A DNA stretch of 64,000 nucleotides from Oscillatoria sp. FACHB-1407 (GTDB lineage Bacteria > Cyanobacteriota > Cyanobacteriia > Elainellales > Elainellaceae). Positions 33,408 through 43,236 of this stretch are shown in pieces (within the stretch, counting starts at the first letter, position 1; each line of letters begins with the position of its first letter). The position numbers and the translations under genes were made by a program. Under the pieces are notes generated by a model, which saw nothing but the letters and a program-made list of their open reading frames with translations, ran no database searches and was not told the DNA's origin. The stretch spans positions 1 to 64,000 of the forward strand of contig NZ_JACJSA010000016.1 of NCBI RefSeq assembly GCF_014697545.1. Reading direction: 5' to 3'.

Positions 33408-36224
33408 TTAGGGAGAGCTGAGGTGTGCCAACCACGCTTCCACATCAACTGCCAATTTTTGACCCAATCTCAGGAGGGCATGAAGTTGTTCTAGATTCCA
33501 TGTGACCTCTGAGCTGACTTGAATGGGAGGTACAGCCTCTGGCTTGCCCTTGAGTAACGCTTGGTTGAGAGGCGAGTGAGCCGCCAGTTGGGGCAAAATT
33601 TGTGTGTGTAGATTTTTGATGTAGAGTTCTTGAGCGCGTGCCAGTGATGGATTGAGATGAAGTTGCTGTCCCAGATCCACTAACCGCTCTAGCATGCTCA
33701 CGGTGAAGTGGGTTACGTTTGCATCTGATGCGTGCAACACCTGCCAGAGCAACCGTAGCACCAATTGCTCTAGAATCTGACGCATTTGCGGTTGTTTGAG
33801 TTGACAGCGTAGATGGTGAACTTCGGTGGCGATCGCCTCTAACTCAGTGATGTGCCCCAAACAAAGTTGAGGATGGCTGACGGGGAGATCGCTTGTTTCA
33901 CGATCGAGAGCCTGCAAAGAGGTCAACGCCCGATGACCAATGGCGATCTCAGCGGCAACCTGTAACTCCTGTGGCACATCTAACTCATCCCGATGAAACG
34001 CCATCAGGATGCCATAGTTGTCTCGGTAAACCTGGGTATACAGCTGATCCAAGCGTGTCAGCGTCTCCTGGCTAAGCAATCGCATAATGCGATGGCGTTC
34101 CTCTGCGAACAGGTTTTGCAAACTATACGACTGATCCCCAAAGGTGCGGCTCATGGTCAATATCACCTGAGCTGCACTGCCAGAACGTAACGTTTCCGCT
34201 AAGGACTCCTTTAACTGGGTGTAGGCTCTGCGCCCTTCAAAGGGTTGAATGCAACAATGGAAATCCCAACCCCCTAAGTGCAATACAGCGAATACGAGAT
34301 TGGCACTTTCGCGAGTAATTTCAGAAGTGAGTTGCACCTGCCCGATCGCCAGAGTCAACGCGCCCAGACGTTGCAGTTGATAATCCAACTGATGAGCGGT
34401 GTAACAGTAGACGCGCTGTTCCGCTGCGTAGGAGGTAAACAGCGAACTAATGGCGTAGTGAGCAGCAACCTGATTGAGATTAATTTGGGCTGGGATCACG
34501 AGTTGTCGATAAACCTCAGCCCCCGATGGGAAGAAGTCTACATTGCTGGGGATCGCTGCCAATCGCTTGATAAAGGCTTTTTCAAGCTGAACTCCAGCGA
34601 CATCGCCTGCCAGTTCCAATGCACGAGCCGCATATCGGAGAATTTGAGTTCCTTCTGGACGAGAGACTTCATCAAAGAACCAACCGCAACTGGTATACAT
34701 CAGCAGGGTATGGCGTTGCATCTCTAACAACCGCAGAGCATCTACCCGTTCAGCGGCATTTAATTTGTGGGTTTGGTGAGCGGACAGGAACCGATTGATG
34801 GTTGTCACGCTGCGATCGCCCACGACCTGGATATATTCATCACGGGCACACCAGGGATCGGTAAAGAACTTGCGTCCCCCCTCCTCGTAGACTTTTACCA
34901 GTTGATCCCGCAGCCAATCAAGACTATCCCGCAGGGGTCGCCGCCACTTTTGATGCCATAGCCCGCCACCGCCGCAACCGCAATTATCTTGCCAGCGATC
35001 GACTCCATGAGAGCAACTCCATGCGGTAACAGGCTTAAGTTCCACTTCCCAAGTAGGCGAGTTAAGACTGAGATAGTGAGCGTAGTTCGTCACTGTCCAA
35101 CCCCGTCTAGCAAACTCGTTTGTAAAGGCGTAGGCTAACGCTTTCTCGGTGCCACCTTTGTGGTGCCCAAATGTTTCTCCATCGGTGGCAATCGAGATCA
35201 GTTGGGCTGAGCGGCGATCGCCCCTGACGGCTTGCCCAATGCGCCCTGCGAGATGCTGTGAACTGCTGAGCACATCATTGAAGCCCATATCGCGGGAGAT
35301 GGGACCATCGTAGAAAAAGATATCGACGTAATCCTGATTGGGATCGCCTCCTGGCAAGAAACAGCGATAAGGCTGCACGGGATCAATCTGACCGCCCCCT
35401 ACTTCTAGCCATTGAGGATTGGGTTGAGCTTCGGTGGGGATCATGCGACATCGCTGCGCCTGAGAGGGAGCCAGAATGATAAAGCGAATGCCCTCATCCA
35501 CTAAAACTTTGAGCGTGGCATAGTCAACCGCCGTTTCTGCTAACCACATGCCTTCGGGATCACGCCCAAACCGAGAACGGAAATCAGCTTTGCCCCACCG
35601 CACCTGAGTGTACTTGTCACGCTCGTTCGCGAGCGGCATGATGATGTGGTTGTAGACCTGAGCGATCGCATTTCCGTGTCCATTGAGTCGCTCACAACTC
35701 TTGCGATCAGCTTCCAAAATGCGCTGATAAACCTCAACATCGTAGTGTTCCAGCCAACTCATCAAAGTTGGACCAATGTTAAAGCTGAGGTATTCAAAGT
35801 TGTTAACGATGCTAATCAATTCACCGCGATCGTTCAAAACGCGAGCAAAAGCATTGGGACGATAACATTCGTGGTGAATGCGCTCATTCCAATTGTGAAA
35901 TGGAGCCGCACTTGGCTGCCGCTCAATCGCGTTGAGATAGGGGTTTTCGCGAGGGGGTTGGTAGAAATGCCCGTGGATCGTGACATAAACCCCTTTTGCC
36001 ACCTTTAAGGGATCATCAACTGAGCGGGGATCAACAGCGGTTGTTTGGGCTGATGAGGGATGCATCGGTAGCATTGCCTCTAAACCGCCAGTTAGCACTG
36101 CTTTACCCGTCAAAGGTGCAGCAGAAGATTCTAAATGTTCAGAACTCATGGAGTGATTCGATCCAAGTAAAGAGTGAATGTGGGGATCAATAAACCGGGG
36201 ATCAATTGAGTGGAGATCAAGCAA
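33408..36224 (-). CDS. Glycoside hydrolase family 57-like protein with DUF3536
   Basis: A protein of up to 938 residues. The GH57-type barrel begins about residue 77 with GVYVTIHGHFYQPPRENPYL. GMWLAETAVD (position near 228) resembles the segment with the family's catalytic nucleophile, and SIATDGETFGHHKGG resembles the one with the acid/base. The C-terminal 500 residues correspond to DUF3536 and are mainly helical. GH57 enzymes act on alpha-glucans (amylases, branching enzymes); the activity here is unknown. A TTG at 36224 gives the longest frame, while ATG at 36149 (913 residues, MSSEHLESS) is an equally plausible start. Neither has a clear ribosome binding site. Confidence 0.82.
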   Translation of the reverse strand: MLDLHSIDPRFIDPHIHSLLGSNHSMSSEHLESSAAPLTGKAVLTGGLEAMLPMHPSSAQTTAVDPRSVDDPLKVAKGVYVTIHGHFYQPPRENPYLNAIERQPSAAPFHNWNERIHHECYRPNAFARVLNDRGELISIVNNFEYLSFNIGPTLMSWLEHYDVEVYQRILEADRKSCERLNGHGNAIAQVYNHIIMPLANERDKYTQVRWGKADFRSRFGRDPEGMWLAETAVDYATLKVLVDEGIRFIILAPSQAQRCRMIPTEAQPNPQWLEVGGGQIDPVQPYRCFLPGGDPNQDYVDIFFYDGPISRDMGFNDVLSSSQHLAGRIGQAVRGDRRSAQLISIATDGETFGHHKGGTEKALAYAFTNEFARRGWTVTNYAHYLSLNSPTWEVELKPVTAWSCSHGVDRWQDNCGCGGGGLWHQKWRRPLRDSLDWLRDQLVKVYEEGGRKFFTDPWCARDEYIQVVGDRSVTTINRFLSAHQTHKLNAAERVDALRLLEMQRHTLLMYTSCGWFFDEVSRPEGTQILRYAARALELAGDVAGVQLEKAFIKRLAAIPSNVDFFPSGAEVYRQLVIPAQINLNQVAAHYAISSLFTSYAAEQRVYCYTAHQLDYQLQRLGALTLAIGQVQLTSEITRESANLVFAVLHLGGWDFHCCIQPFEGRRAYTQLKESLAETLRSGSAAQVILTMSRTFGDQSYSLQNLFAEERHRIMRLLSQETLTRLDQLYTQVYRDNYGILMAFHRDELDVPQELQVAAEIAIGHRALTSLQALDRETSDLPVSHPQLCLGHITELEAIATEVHHLRCQLKQPQMRQILEQLVLRLLWQVLHASDANVTHFTVSMLERLVDLGQQLHLNPSLARAQELYIKNLHTQILPQLAAHSPLNQALLKGKPEAVPPIQVSSEVTWNLEQLHALLRLGQKLAVDVEAWLAHLSSP

Positions 36225-36712
36225 GAATGACTATTACACGCGATCGCCAACTCAATTAGGAATGCATCAAACAATGAATATTGGGTTGGAACAATGATTA
36301 AAACAATTGCTTTGTAATCTCAAATCAGCAATTGTGATCAACTGTGAAATGTTTTCACCAGACGTATCAGGAATCAGGAAAAAAGATTATGGTGCGATGC
36401 AATCAGTCTCAACGTAGCTCAAATTCAAAATTTGAAATAACCGCCAAAACGTTGAGATTACCGGGGATCGCTCCATCTTTAGAATGATTTTGAATCACAA
36501 TTCTTAGATGGGATCTTGTTAAACAATCTGTGGATTGCCGTCTTCAAACGACGTTCATTATGGGCTGTATTCTAACCTAAACTGCTTCATCCCTGCCAGA
36601 TAATGAAATTGACACTTCGCAACAAAACACTTCAATTCTTATGTTCCCCTCATAGTTTGTTGCATGAAGCATCTAAGTACCGCGCACACTCGGATCGCCT
36701 ACACTGAGAAGT
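36225..36712. promoter_or_regulatory. Divergent promoter region with nested inverted repeat
   Basis: This 488-bp AT-rich region separates the GH57 gene from the ABC exporter. It contains TCTCAACG (36407-36414) and CGTTGAGA (36450-36457) as perfect 8-bp outer arms. These enclose TCAAATT (36419-36425) and AATTTGA (36429-36435) as a 7-bp inner hairpin with a 3-nt loop. It could be an operator, a structured leader or a small RNA. No ORF of note is present. Confidence 0.45.
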
Positions 36713-37696
36713 ATGTCAATCATCACTGTTGCAAACCTCAGCAAAGCGTATCCGGTCGCCATTAAAGAACCGGGTATTAAGGGTACGCTGACTCACTTTT
36801 TCCGGCGCACCTACCGTTCGATCTCAGCGGTTCAAGATGTTTCGTTCACGATCGACGCAGGTGAAATAGTTGGGTTCCTGGGACCCAACGGTGCCGGAAA
36901 AACCACCACATTAAAGATGCTAACGGGGTTAATTCATCCCAGCCAGGGCAATGTGACTGTTGCTGGACACATCCCATTTCGACGTGATCCCGCTTTTCTC
37001 AAAAAAATCACCCTGGTGATGGGGCAAAAACAACAACTCCTCTGGGATCTGCCTGCGCTCGACTCACTGCGAATTAATGCAGCCGTTTACAACATTACCG
37101 ATGCAGAGTTTCGTAATCGAGTTGGCGAACTGGCTGAGATGCTTTCATTGCAGGAGAAGTTGACCCAACCCGTGCGTAAGCTATCGCTCGGTGAGCGGAT
37201 GAAAGCCGAACTGCTGGCTGCGCTGATTCACCATCCTCAGGTGTTGTTTCTAGATGAACCAACTCTGGGGCTTGATGTCAACGCACAGGTTAGCGTCCGC
37301 GAATTTTTGCGGGAATATAACCAGCGGTATCAAGCGACCGTATTACTGACCAGCCACTATATGGCAGATATCACGGCACTCTGTCAGCGGGTGTTGATGA
37401 TTCATCAAGGACGATTGATCTATGACGGCAGCTTAGAGGGCTTGTTGGATCGCTTTGCTCCCTGTCGCGAGATCACCGTTGAACTGGCACGGGTGCGATC
37501 GCCCCTCGATTTACAGGCATACGGTGATTTACAGTCGGTTGATGGTCGAGTTGCACACTTCATCGTTCCTCAAGAGAAACTGACCCAAACGATCGCTCAC
37601 CTGCTTGCCAATCTGGAAGTCGTGGACATGACGGTGACGGATCCCCCAGTGGAAGATGTGATTGGACGTGTGTTCCAGGCAGGGGTGGTGTCGTGA
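36713..37696 (+). CDS. ABC-2 type exporter ATP-binding protein
   Basis: A 327-residue ABC ATPase. Walker A is GPNGAGKTT (57-65), signature LSLGERMKAEL (157-167) and Walker B VLFLDEP (177-183), with LLTSHYMADI as the H-loop. The N-terminal insert of about 20 residues before the standard ABC start and the LSLGERMK signature are typical of ATPases paired with COG4587/COG3694-type permeases. The permease gene overlaps its 3' end by 4 bp (GTGA). The exported substrate is unknown. Confidence 0.88.
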   Translation: MSIITVANLSKAYPVAIKEPGIKGTLTHFFRRTYRSISAVQDVSFTIDAGEIVGFLGPNGAGKTTTLKMLTGLIHPSQGNVTVAGHIPFRRDPAFLKKITLVMGQKQQLLWDLPALDSLRINAAVYNITDAEFRNRVGELAEMLSLQEKLTQPVRKLSLGERMKAELLAALIHHPQVLFLDEPTLGLDVNAQVSVREFLREYNQRYQATVLLTSHYMADITALCQRVLMIHQGRLIYDGSLEGLLDRFAPCREITVELARVRSPLDLQAYGDLQSVDGRVAHFIVPQEKLTQTIAHLLANLEVVDMTVTDPPVEDVIGRVFQAGVVS

Positions 37697-38493
37697 ATCG
37701 CTTGATACAAAATGTGATGCGAAAAACCAGAATTTTGGTGTCGGTGTATTACGCCTACATGGTGGAATATCGTGCCGAACTTCTGTTTTGGGTGCTTTCG
37801 GGGAGCTTACCCCTGATCCTCATGGGAGTTTGGATTGAGGCAGCTCAAGAGGGTCAGTTTGGCTTGTCTCCCCTGGAGTTTACCCGCTATTTTCTTGCCG
37901 TTTTTCTAGTCCGGCAGTTTAGCGTCGTTTGGGTCGTGTGGGAGTTTGAGCGAGAGATTGTAGAAGGAAAGCTTTCCTTCCGCCTGTTGCAGCCGCTTGA
38001 TCCGGGTTGGCATCATTTCGCCTCTCACTTTGCCGAACGATTTGCCCGATTGCCCTTCGCTATTATTCTGGTGGTTCTATTCTTTCTGCTCTATCCTCAG
38101 GCTCTCTGGACGCCGAGTTTGCCGAGCCTTTTGCTCTGCTTAGTCGCCGTTTTTTTGGCGTTCACGTTGCGGTTTATGATGCAATACACCTCCGCGATGT
38201 TTGCCTTCTGGACGGAGCGAGCCAGCGCGATCGAGCAGTTTTGGTTCCTGCTCTATCTGTTTCTTTCGGGTATGGTTGCCCCACTGGAAATTTTTCCGCC
38301 ACTGTTGCGCGAAATTGTCCAGTGGACACCGTTTCCCTACATGATTTATTTCCCTGCCAGTATCCTGGTGGGGTTACCCGTCAACATTGGGCAGGGAATT
38401 TTGGTGACACTGGGTTGGATTGCCGTTTTCTTTGTCCTGAATCGCTGGCTTTGGCGACGCGGACTTAAACAATATTCAGGAATGGGTGCTTAA
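37693..38493 (+). CDS. ABC-2 type transporter permease
   Basis: A 266-residue membrane protein with six hydrophobic segments, the layout of ABC-2 permeases. FEREIVEGKLSFRLLQPLDPGWHHF is the cytoplasmic coupling-region sequence typical of the COG4587 group. It starts at GTG 37693, overlapping the ATPase stop codon (GTGA), so translation is coupled. Other members of this group usually have a second permease gene; none follows here, so the transporter may be a homodimer or use a partner elsewhere. Its stop overlaps that of the PAM68-like gene by 4 bp. Confidence 0.82.
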   Translation: MNRLIQNVMRKTRILVSVYYAYMVEYRAELLFWVLSGSLPLILMGVWIEAAQEGQFGLSPLEFTRYFLAVFLVRQFSVVWVVWEFEREIVEGKLSFRLLQPLDPGWHHFASHFAERFARLPFAIILVVLFFLLYPQALWTPSLPSLLLCLVAVFLAFTLRFMMQYTSAMFAFWTERASAIEQFWFLLYLFLSGMVAPLEIFPPLLREIVQWTPFPYMIYFPASILVGLPVNIGQGILVTLGWIAVFFVLNRWLWRRGLKQYSGMGA

Positions 38494-39011
38494 GCCTTTT
38501 TGTTTGACCGCCATGCTTCGGTCATACGACCCAGATTGGTGGTGAACTCTGACCAGCCGATGACACTGCCCGGAATATCCTCATCCCACGAAGCCGATAA
38601 CACGCCATAGGTTAGCCCCAGTACACCCAGCCCAAAGAAGCCCATACTGACTAGCACAACTGCAACATTGGGCAACTCGATCAGGTGCTGGGTGACCACA
38701 AAGTAGCTAACGAAAAAGGTAGACATTCCTAAAAATGTAGGAACTCCACACAGCAACGCCATCCGTCGCACCATTCGCCGACTGACAGTGTCAGGGATCG
38801 CCGATGCGGTCAGCGATCGATCCACCTGTTTAGATTCTTTCTTTTTGATGGGCGATACTGTTTTTTTGACGGGTTGAGTCTGAGTAGGCTTAGCTTCAGG
38901 TTTGTCTTTGGCAGAGCCGTCACCCGATTTGCGGGTTTTGCCAGGTTCAAACGGCAGGCGATCGCGACTGGATGACTCTTGCTTAGAATCGGGCTGGGGA
39001 TCAGACGACAT
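38490..39011 (-). CDS. PAM68 family protein (photosystem II assembly)
   Basis: A 173-residue protein. Residues 1 to about 70 are Lys/Ser/Pro-rich and disordered. The core begins with IPDTVSRRMVRRMALLCGVPTFLG and has two membrane helices (about 85-107 and 117-138). FGLGVLGLTYGVLSASWDEDIPG is the family hallmark. PAM68 proteins (Sll0933 in Synechocystis) assist early photosystem II assembly in the thylakoid. It lies 7 nt downstream of rpsO on the same strand, a pairing that suggests co-transcription. Confidence 0.88.
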   Translation of the reverse strand: MSSDPQPDSKQESSSRDRLPFEPGKTRKSGDGSAKDKPEAKPTQTQPVKKTVSPIKKKESKQVDRSLTASAIPDTVSRRMVRRMALLCGVPTFLGMSTFFVSYFVVTQHLIELPNVAVVLVSMGFFGLGVLGLTYGVLSASWDEDIPGSVIGWSEFTTNLGRMTEAWRSNKKA

Positions 39012-39018
39012 AGATGCT

Positions 39019-39288
39019 TTAGCCGCGAATGCCGAGACGAGTGATCAGGGCGCGATACCGCTCTTGATCTTGCTTGAGAATGTATGCCAACAGCCGTTTG
39101 CGTTGACCAATCATTTTCAATAGCCCACGGCGAGAAGCGTGATCTTTTTTGTTGCCTTTGAGGTGAGCACTGAGCTTGTTAATGCGCTCAGTCAACATCG
39201 CAACCTGGACATCAGCCGATCCAGTATCGGTTTCGTGAATTTGGTATTCAGAGATAATTTCGTGTTTGCGCTCTTGCAGCAGTGCCAT
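39019..39288 (-). CDS. rpsO: 30S ribosomal protein S15
   Basis: An 89-residue protein, exactly the usual S15 length from the ATG at 39288. [20 protein letters not shown], then [33 protein letters not shown] and [12 protein letters not shown] cover the whole family pattern. It binds 16S rRNA and the S6/S18 platform early in 30S assembly. An in-frame extension of 8 residues upstream is unlikely to be used. The PAM68-like gene follows closely. Confidence 0.95.
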   Translation of the reverse strand: MALLQERKHEIISEYQIHETDTGSADVQVAMLTERINKLSAHLKGNKKDHASRRGLLKMIGQRKRLLAYILKQDQERYRALITRLGIRG

Positions 39289-39368
39289 GAGAATCTTGTG
39301 TCGCTTTATCAATACAATCGCTGATCATATCACAGCTAACTGGGGGATTGGGATGGAAAAGTAGAAGG

Positions 39369-39995
39369 TTACTGACTCAACCAGGCGATCGCCTCCCGAA
39401 TCCATTCTTCAGCGTTAGCATTTTTGGCAAGGGCTTTTTGTTGCCCCACTGCTCGTAAGGCTTGCATGATTTCCCCACTGGTGTATCCCAGTGCCAATAG
39501 CGTCATCTCTACATCCTCCTGTACAGTCGCCACTGGAGCCGCATCGGGGATTGTGGTTAGCCCAGATTGCATTCGCCACTCGGCTAACTTGGTTTTCAAC
39601 TCCAGGGCAATGCGTTCGGCGGTCTTGGTGCCTACTCCTGGTGTCCGGGAGAGCAAACGTGTGTTGCTGGTGACGATCGCCTGTACCAGATCCTGTAGTC
39701 CCAACGTATCCAGTAGAGCGACTGCCAGCTGGGGACCGACCCCACTGACACTGATTAACTGCCGAAACAGATCGCGCTCTGCCATGGATGCAAATCCAAA
39801 CAGCACCATCTGATCTTCGCGCACTTGTAACTGGGTAAAGACTTGAATGGTTTCGCCGATCGCTGACACATCTTGCAACAGTCGAGGCACGACCTGCACT
39901 TCGTAGCCAATCTGGTTAACCTCCAGGGTCAGCATGACGCGCGTAGGACTGATACGATGAATGCCTGCCAGGATGCCTTTGAGATAACTAATCAT
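39369..39995 (-). CDS. ruvA: Holliday junction branch migration protein RuvA
   Basis: A 208-residue protein. Domain I is the OB fold (MISYLKGILAGIHRISPTRV to about 62). Domain II has helix-hairpin-helix motifs, FRQLISVSGVGPQLAVALL and LLSRTPGVGTKTAERIALELK. The short C-terminal domain III (about 160-208) binds RuvB. RuvA tetramers hold the Holliday junction for RuvB-driven migration. Its start is 22 bp from the divergent MFS gene. ruvB and ruvC are not adjacent, as is common in cyanobacteria. Confidence 0.93.
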   Translation of the reverse strand: MISYLKGILAGIHRISPTRVMLTLEVNQIGYEVQVVPRLLQDVSAIGETIQVFTQLQVREDQMVLFGFASMAERDLFRQLISVSGVGPQLAVALLDTLGLQDLVQAIVTSNTRLLSRTPGVGTKTAERIALELKTKLAEWRMQSGLTTIPDAAPVATVQEDVEMTLLALGYTSGEIMQALRAVGQQKALAKNANAEEWIREAIAWLSQ

Positions 39996-40017
39996 TGCTA
40001 ATCGTTGCCGAAATTAC

Positions 40018-41280
40018 ATGCGCTTTTTGGTTCAAAAATTTTTGGATTGGTTGCCCCAACTTGACTATCGCGTTTGGATCTTAATCGCTGGGCGATCGCT
40101 CTCTCAATTAGGCACCGGATTCACCTTATTCTATGCTTCTATCTTTTTTGTAAATCAAGTGGGGTTATCTGCCACAGCTGTAGGCGTAGGGATCGGCAGC
40201 GCGTCTATCAGCGGTATTGTCGGTCGAATTCTGGGAGGCACGTTTGCCGATTCGCCCCAATGGGGACGACGCCCCACCTTGTTGCTGTCGTCAGCCATTT
40301 CCACCCTCGCAGCGGTTGTCCTATCTATCGCTACCACCTTTCCCCTATTCTTGCTGGGAAATCTGCTGATGGGATTTGGTGTGGGGTTGTATTGGCCTTC
40401 AACAGAAGCAGTGGTGGCAGACCTGACCCAAGCCGATCAACGCAACGAAGCCTATGCTCTGACCCGTCTTGGAGACAATTTGGGGTTGGGGTTGGGGGTC
40501 GTGTTAGGTGGGGCACTGATCACACTAACCGGAGCTTACCGTGCGCTGTTTGTCGTGGATGCGATTTCCTTTGCGATCTTCTTTGTGGTTGTCTATCGGG
40601 CGATCGCGGAAACCCGTGACCCCAATCAGCCTCATCCTCCGATGCTCAAAGGATGGGTAAGGGCTCTGAGCGATCGCATTTTGCTAATCTACGTGACGGT
40701 CAATATTCTGTTTACGACTTACCTGTCGCAAATGGAGAGTGCCTTACCGCTCTACTTTACCAACTTTGTCTCCCGACACACTGAAGCAGCAGGCTTTGCC
40801 CCCGGTACGCTCACCCTGCTATTTAGCTGGTACATGGGCTTGACTGTTGTCACTCAACTGCCAATCGCTCGCAGGCTCAACCGCTTTAGTCGTCCCAGAG
40901 TGTTAATTTTGTCGGCTTTGGCATGGGGCATTGGCTTTATTTTGATTTGGGTTACGGGCACGACTGCGATGGGGCAACTGCTTTGGGCAATGGCAGGGTT
41001 GGGAACGATGGCGATCGCTACGGCAGCTTACACGCCTGCGGCGTCCTCACTGGTGATTACCCTCGCTCCTGATTCATTGCGTGGCGTTTATCTGGCGGTT
41101 AACTCTCTGTGTTGGGCGTTGGGCTATTTTATTGGTCCCACCGTGGGTGGTTGGGCAATGGATCAGTCTCAGGCGATCGCAGATGGATTCTGGGTAGTCT
41201 CAGCCCTGAGTGTTGTAGTCGCTATTGGCATTCTGCAATACCTCGATCGCCTCTTACGACGAGCCTACCCCGTACAATAA
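40018..41280 (+). CDS. MFS transporter
   Basis: A 420-residue protein with about twelve membrane helices. The first cytoplasmic loop carries RILGGTFADSPQWGRRPTLLLSS, a clear version of the MFS motif A (GxLaDrxGRrxxl). DLTQADQRNEAYALTRLGDNLGLGLG in the fourth and fifth helix region fits DHA1-type drug/H+ antiporters. The substrate is unknown. Exonuclease III follows 27 nt downstream on the same strand. Confidence 0.87.
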   Translation: MRFLVQKFLDWLPQLDYRVWILIAGRSLSQLGTGFTLFYASIFFVNQVGLSATAVGVGIGSASISGIVGRILGGTFADSPQWGRRPTLLLSSAISTLAAVVLSIATTFPLFLLGNLLMGFGVGLYWPSTEAVVADLTQADQRNEAYALTRLGDNLGLGLGVVLGGALITLTGAYRALFVVDAISFAIFFVVVYRAIAETRDPNQPHPPMLKGWVRALSDRILLIYVTVNILFTTYLSQMESALPLYFTNFVSRHTEAAGFAPGTLTLLFSWYMGLTVVTQLPIARRLNRFSRPRVLILSALAWGIGFILIWVTGTTAMGQLLWAMAGLGTMAIATAAYTPAASSLVITLAPDSLRGVYLAVNSLCWALGYFIGPTVGGWAMDQSQAIADGFWVVSALSVVVAIGILQYLDRLLRRAYPVQ

Positions 41281-41307
41281 AAAACACTGCCCCTGTCAAG
41301 AAGAGCT

Positions 41308-42093
41308 ATGAAGATTGCTACCTGGAATGTCAATTCCATACGGATGCGCCTGGATCACACGACTCAATGGTTGCGAGATAACCCTGTGAATGTGTTGTGT
41401 GTTCAGGAAACCAAAGTTGAAAATAAAGACTTCCCTTTGGCTGCTTTCACTGAATTAGGCTATTTTGCCTACGTTCATGGGCAAAAGTCTTACAACGGGG
41501 TGGCCTTGCTTAGCCAGACTCCATTACTCGATGTCAAGATGGGTTTTGCTCCGGTACTGGGGGAGGAGTTAGTTGCTGATTTAGACGATCAGAAACGAGT
41601 CATTATGGGTGTGTTGGATGAGGTCTGCATTGTCAATCTCTATGTCCCCAATGGCTCATCGGTTGGCAGTGAGAAATATGAGTATAAGCTGCGATGGCTG
41701 GGGGTTTTGCGCGACTATCTCAAAGCTCTTTTGACGCAATATCCCAATTTATTAGTTTGTGGTGATTTCAACATTGCCCTGGAAGACCGCGACATCCACG
41801 ACCCCACGGGACGGGAAAAAGAAGTCATGGCGACGGATGCGGAACGTGAAGCACTCCGTGCTGTTCTGGAACTGGGTTTGGCAGATGCATTTCGCAAATT
41901 TAATCAAGAGGAGGGACAGTTTAGCTGGTGGGATTATCGGGCGGCTGCCTTCCGTCGCAATCTGGGTTGGCGAATTGATCACCATTACCTATCGCCTCCA
42001 CTCTACGAGCAAGCCAAAAGTTGTGTGATTGATAAAGCTCCTCGCAAGCTAGAGAAACCGAGCGACCATACCCCTGTTGTGGTGGAAATTTAG
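41308..42093 (+). CDS. xth: Exodeoxyribonuclease III
   Basis: A 261-residue AP endonuclease/3'-5' exonuclease of the EEP fold. MKIATWNVNSIRMRL opens it; the metal-binding Glu34 lies in CVQETKV, GDFNIA is the central catalytic Asp-Asn, and Asp253-His254 in KPSDHTPVVVEI close the active site. It acts in base excision repair. AGAAGAG just upstream of the ATG serves as ribosome binding site. It probably shares a transcript with the MFS gene. Confidence 0.93.
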   Translation: MKIATWNVNSIRMRLDHTTQWLRDNPVNVLCVQETKVENKDFPLAAFTELGYFAYVHGQKSYNGVALLSQTPLLDVKMGFAPVLGEELVADLDDQKRVIMGVLDEVCIVNLYVPNGSSVGSEKYEYKLRWLGVLRDYLKALLTQYPNLLVCGDFNIALEDRDIHDPTGREKEVMATDAEREALRAVLELGLADAFRKFNQEEGQFSWWDYRAAAFRRNLGWRIDHHYLSPPLYEQAKSCVIDKAPRKLEKPSDHTPVVVEI

Positions 42094-42212
42094 TATAAGA
42101 CAGCACCCTCTATTTCCCACGGAAATGACTATAGACAGAGGCAAATTCTCTGGCATTTAGTGCCAATGGGTAAAAGAACACCATTCATCAACCCATTGCA
42201 CAACTAGAAATT

Positions 42213-43046
42213 ATGGCTTCTACTGTAGTAATTACCGGAGCATCGCAAGGAATTGGTAAAGCGATCGCCCAAAAGTTTGCCGGAGAGGGGTACAACGTCG
42301 TTTTATCGGCACGCCAAAGCGATCGCCTGGAAGCGGTGACGCAAGACCTGAAAACCTCTGGCTACGAAGCATTAGCCATTTCCACCGATGTCAAAGATCC
42401 AGAGCAGGTCAAGAATCTGATTCAGCGGGCGATCGCTCACTATGGGGCGATCGACGTGCTGATCAACAATGCGGGCATCTATCTCTCTGGTCCAGTTGAG
42501 GAATTTTCGTTGGACGACTGGCATCAGGCGATCGACACCAACCTGTGGGGGTATGTCCACACTATTCACGCCATTCTGCCGCACCTGCTGGAGCGGGGCA
42601 AAGGCACGATCGTCAACCTGGGTTCCATCGGGGGCAAAGTACCTGTACCCTATCTGGTGCCCTACACCACAACTAAATTTGCAGTTACCGGGCTGACTCA
42701 GGCTCTACAAGCGGAGCTATCGGTTAAAGGCATCCAGGTTTGCGGCATCTATCCCAACCTGATCAAAACTGATTTCCTGGAGCGAGCCATTTTTCGGGGC
42801 AAAGACGCAGAGGATGAGCGCGATCGCCGCCGCCAGGTTGAGCAATTGCTGGAAGTTCCTTTTGTAGAGAAGCCAGAGGATGTTGTTAAGGCTGTCTGGG
42901 AAGCTGTAACCCAAAATCGGGATGAAGTGGTCGTTGGGTCTGCAAAAATCTCATTGGCTTCTCACAATTTCCTGCCGGGAATTGTGCAGTGGATGATGCG
43001 AAAAGCTTTCCGCAATAAGGATCAGGATCAGCCGATCGCTTCCTAA
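42213..43046 (+). CDS. SDR family oxidoreductase
   Basis: A 277-residue classical short-chain dehydrogenase. The NAD(P) motif is TGASQGIG (8-15), with NNAG at 85-88. The catalytic residues are Ser138, Tyr151 and Lys155 (YTTTK). The C-terminal extension (about 225-277) with VVGSAKISLASHNFLPGIVQWMMR is typical of SDRs that act on lipophilic substrates. The substrate is not readable. Arg34 in the second strand region suggests NADPH preference (inference). Confidence 0.87.
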   Translation: MASTVVITGASQGIGKAIAQKFAGEGYNVVLSARQSDRLEAVTQDLKTSGYEALAISTDVKDPEQVKNLIQRAIAHYGAIDVLINNAGIYLSGPVEEFSLDDWHQAIDTNLWGYVHTIHAILPHLLERGKGTIVNLGSIGGKVPVPYLVPYTTTKFAVTGLTQALQAELSVKGIQVCGIYPNLIKTDFLERAIFRGKDAEDERDRRRQVEQLLEVPFVEKPEDVVKAVWEAVTQNRDEVVVGSAKISLASHNFLPGIVQWMMRKAFRNKDQDQPIAS

Positions 43047-43136
43047 GAGAGTTAGGGAGTTTGGAGTGAGTTCAGCCAAACGTTACCAGAATCCTTATCT
43101 GTCATATCAAATCTGGATGAAAGTGCAGGCTAGTGA

Positions 43137-43236
43137 TACGAAGTCTGCTAAAGCAGACTAGAAGCGAGTCCAGTCCACTTGAGTAGACTTTCCTTACTCC
43201 CCATTCCCTACTCCCTATTTCCTACTCCCCACTCCC
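43137..43236. repeat. Tandem hairpins and CTACTCCC-type short repeat between convergent genes
   Basis: AGTCTGC-TAAA-GCAGACT (43142-43159) and AGTCCACT-TG-AGTAGACT (43172-43189, one mismatch) are two adjacent hairpins of a type common in cyanobacteria. They are followed by CCTTACTCCCC/ATTCCCTACTCCC units (43191-43236) running up to the SPFH-gene stop. They may end transcription in both directions. Confidence 0.65.
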
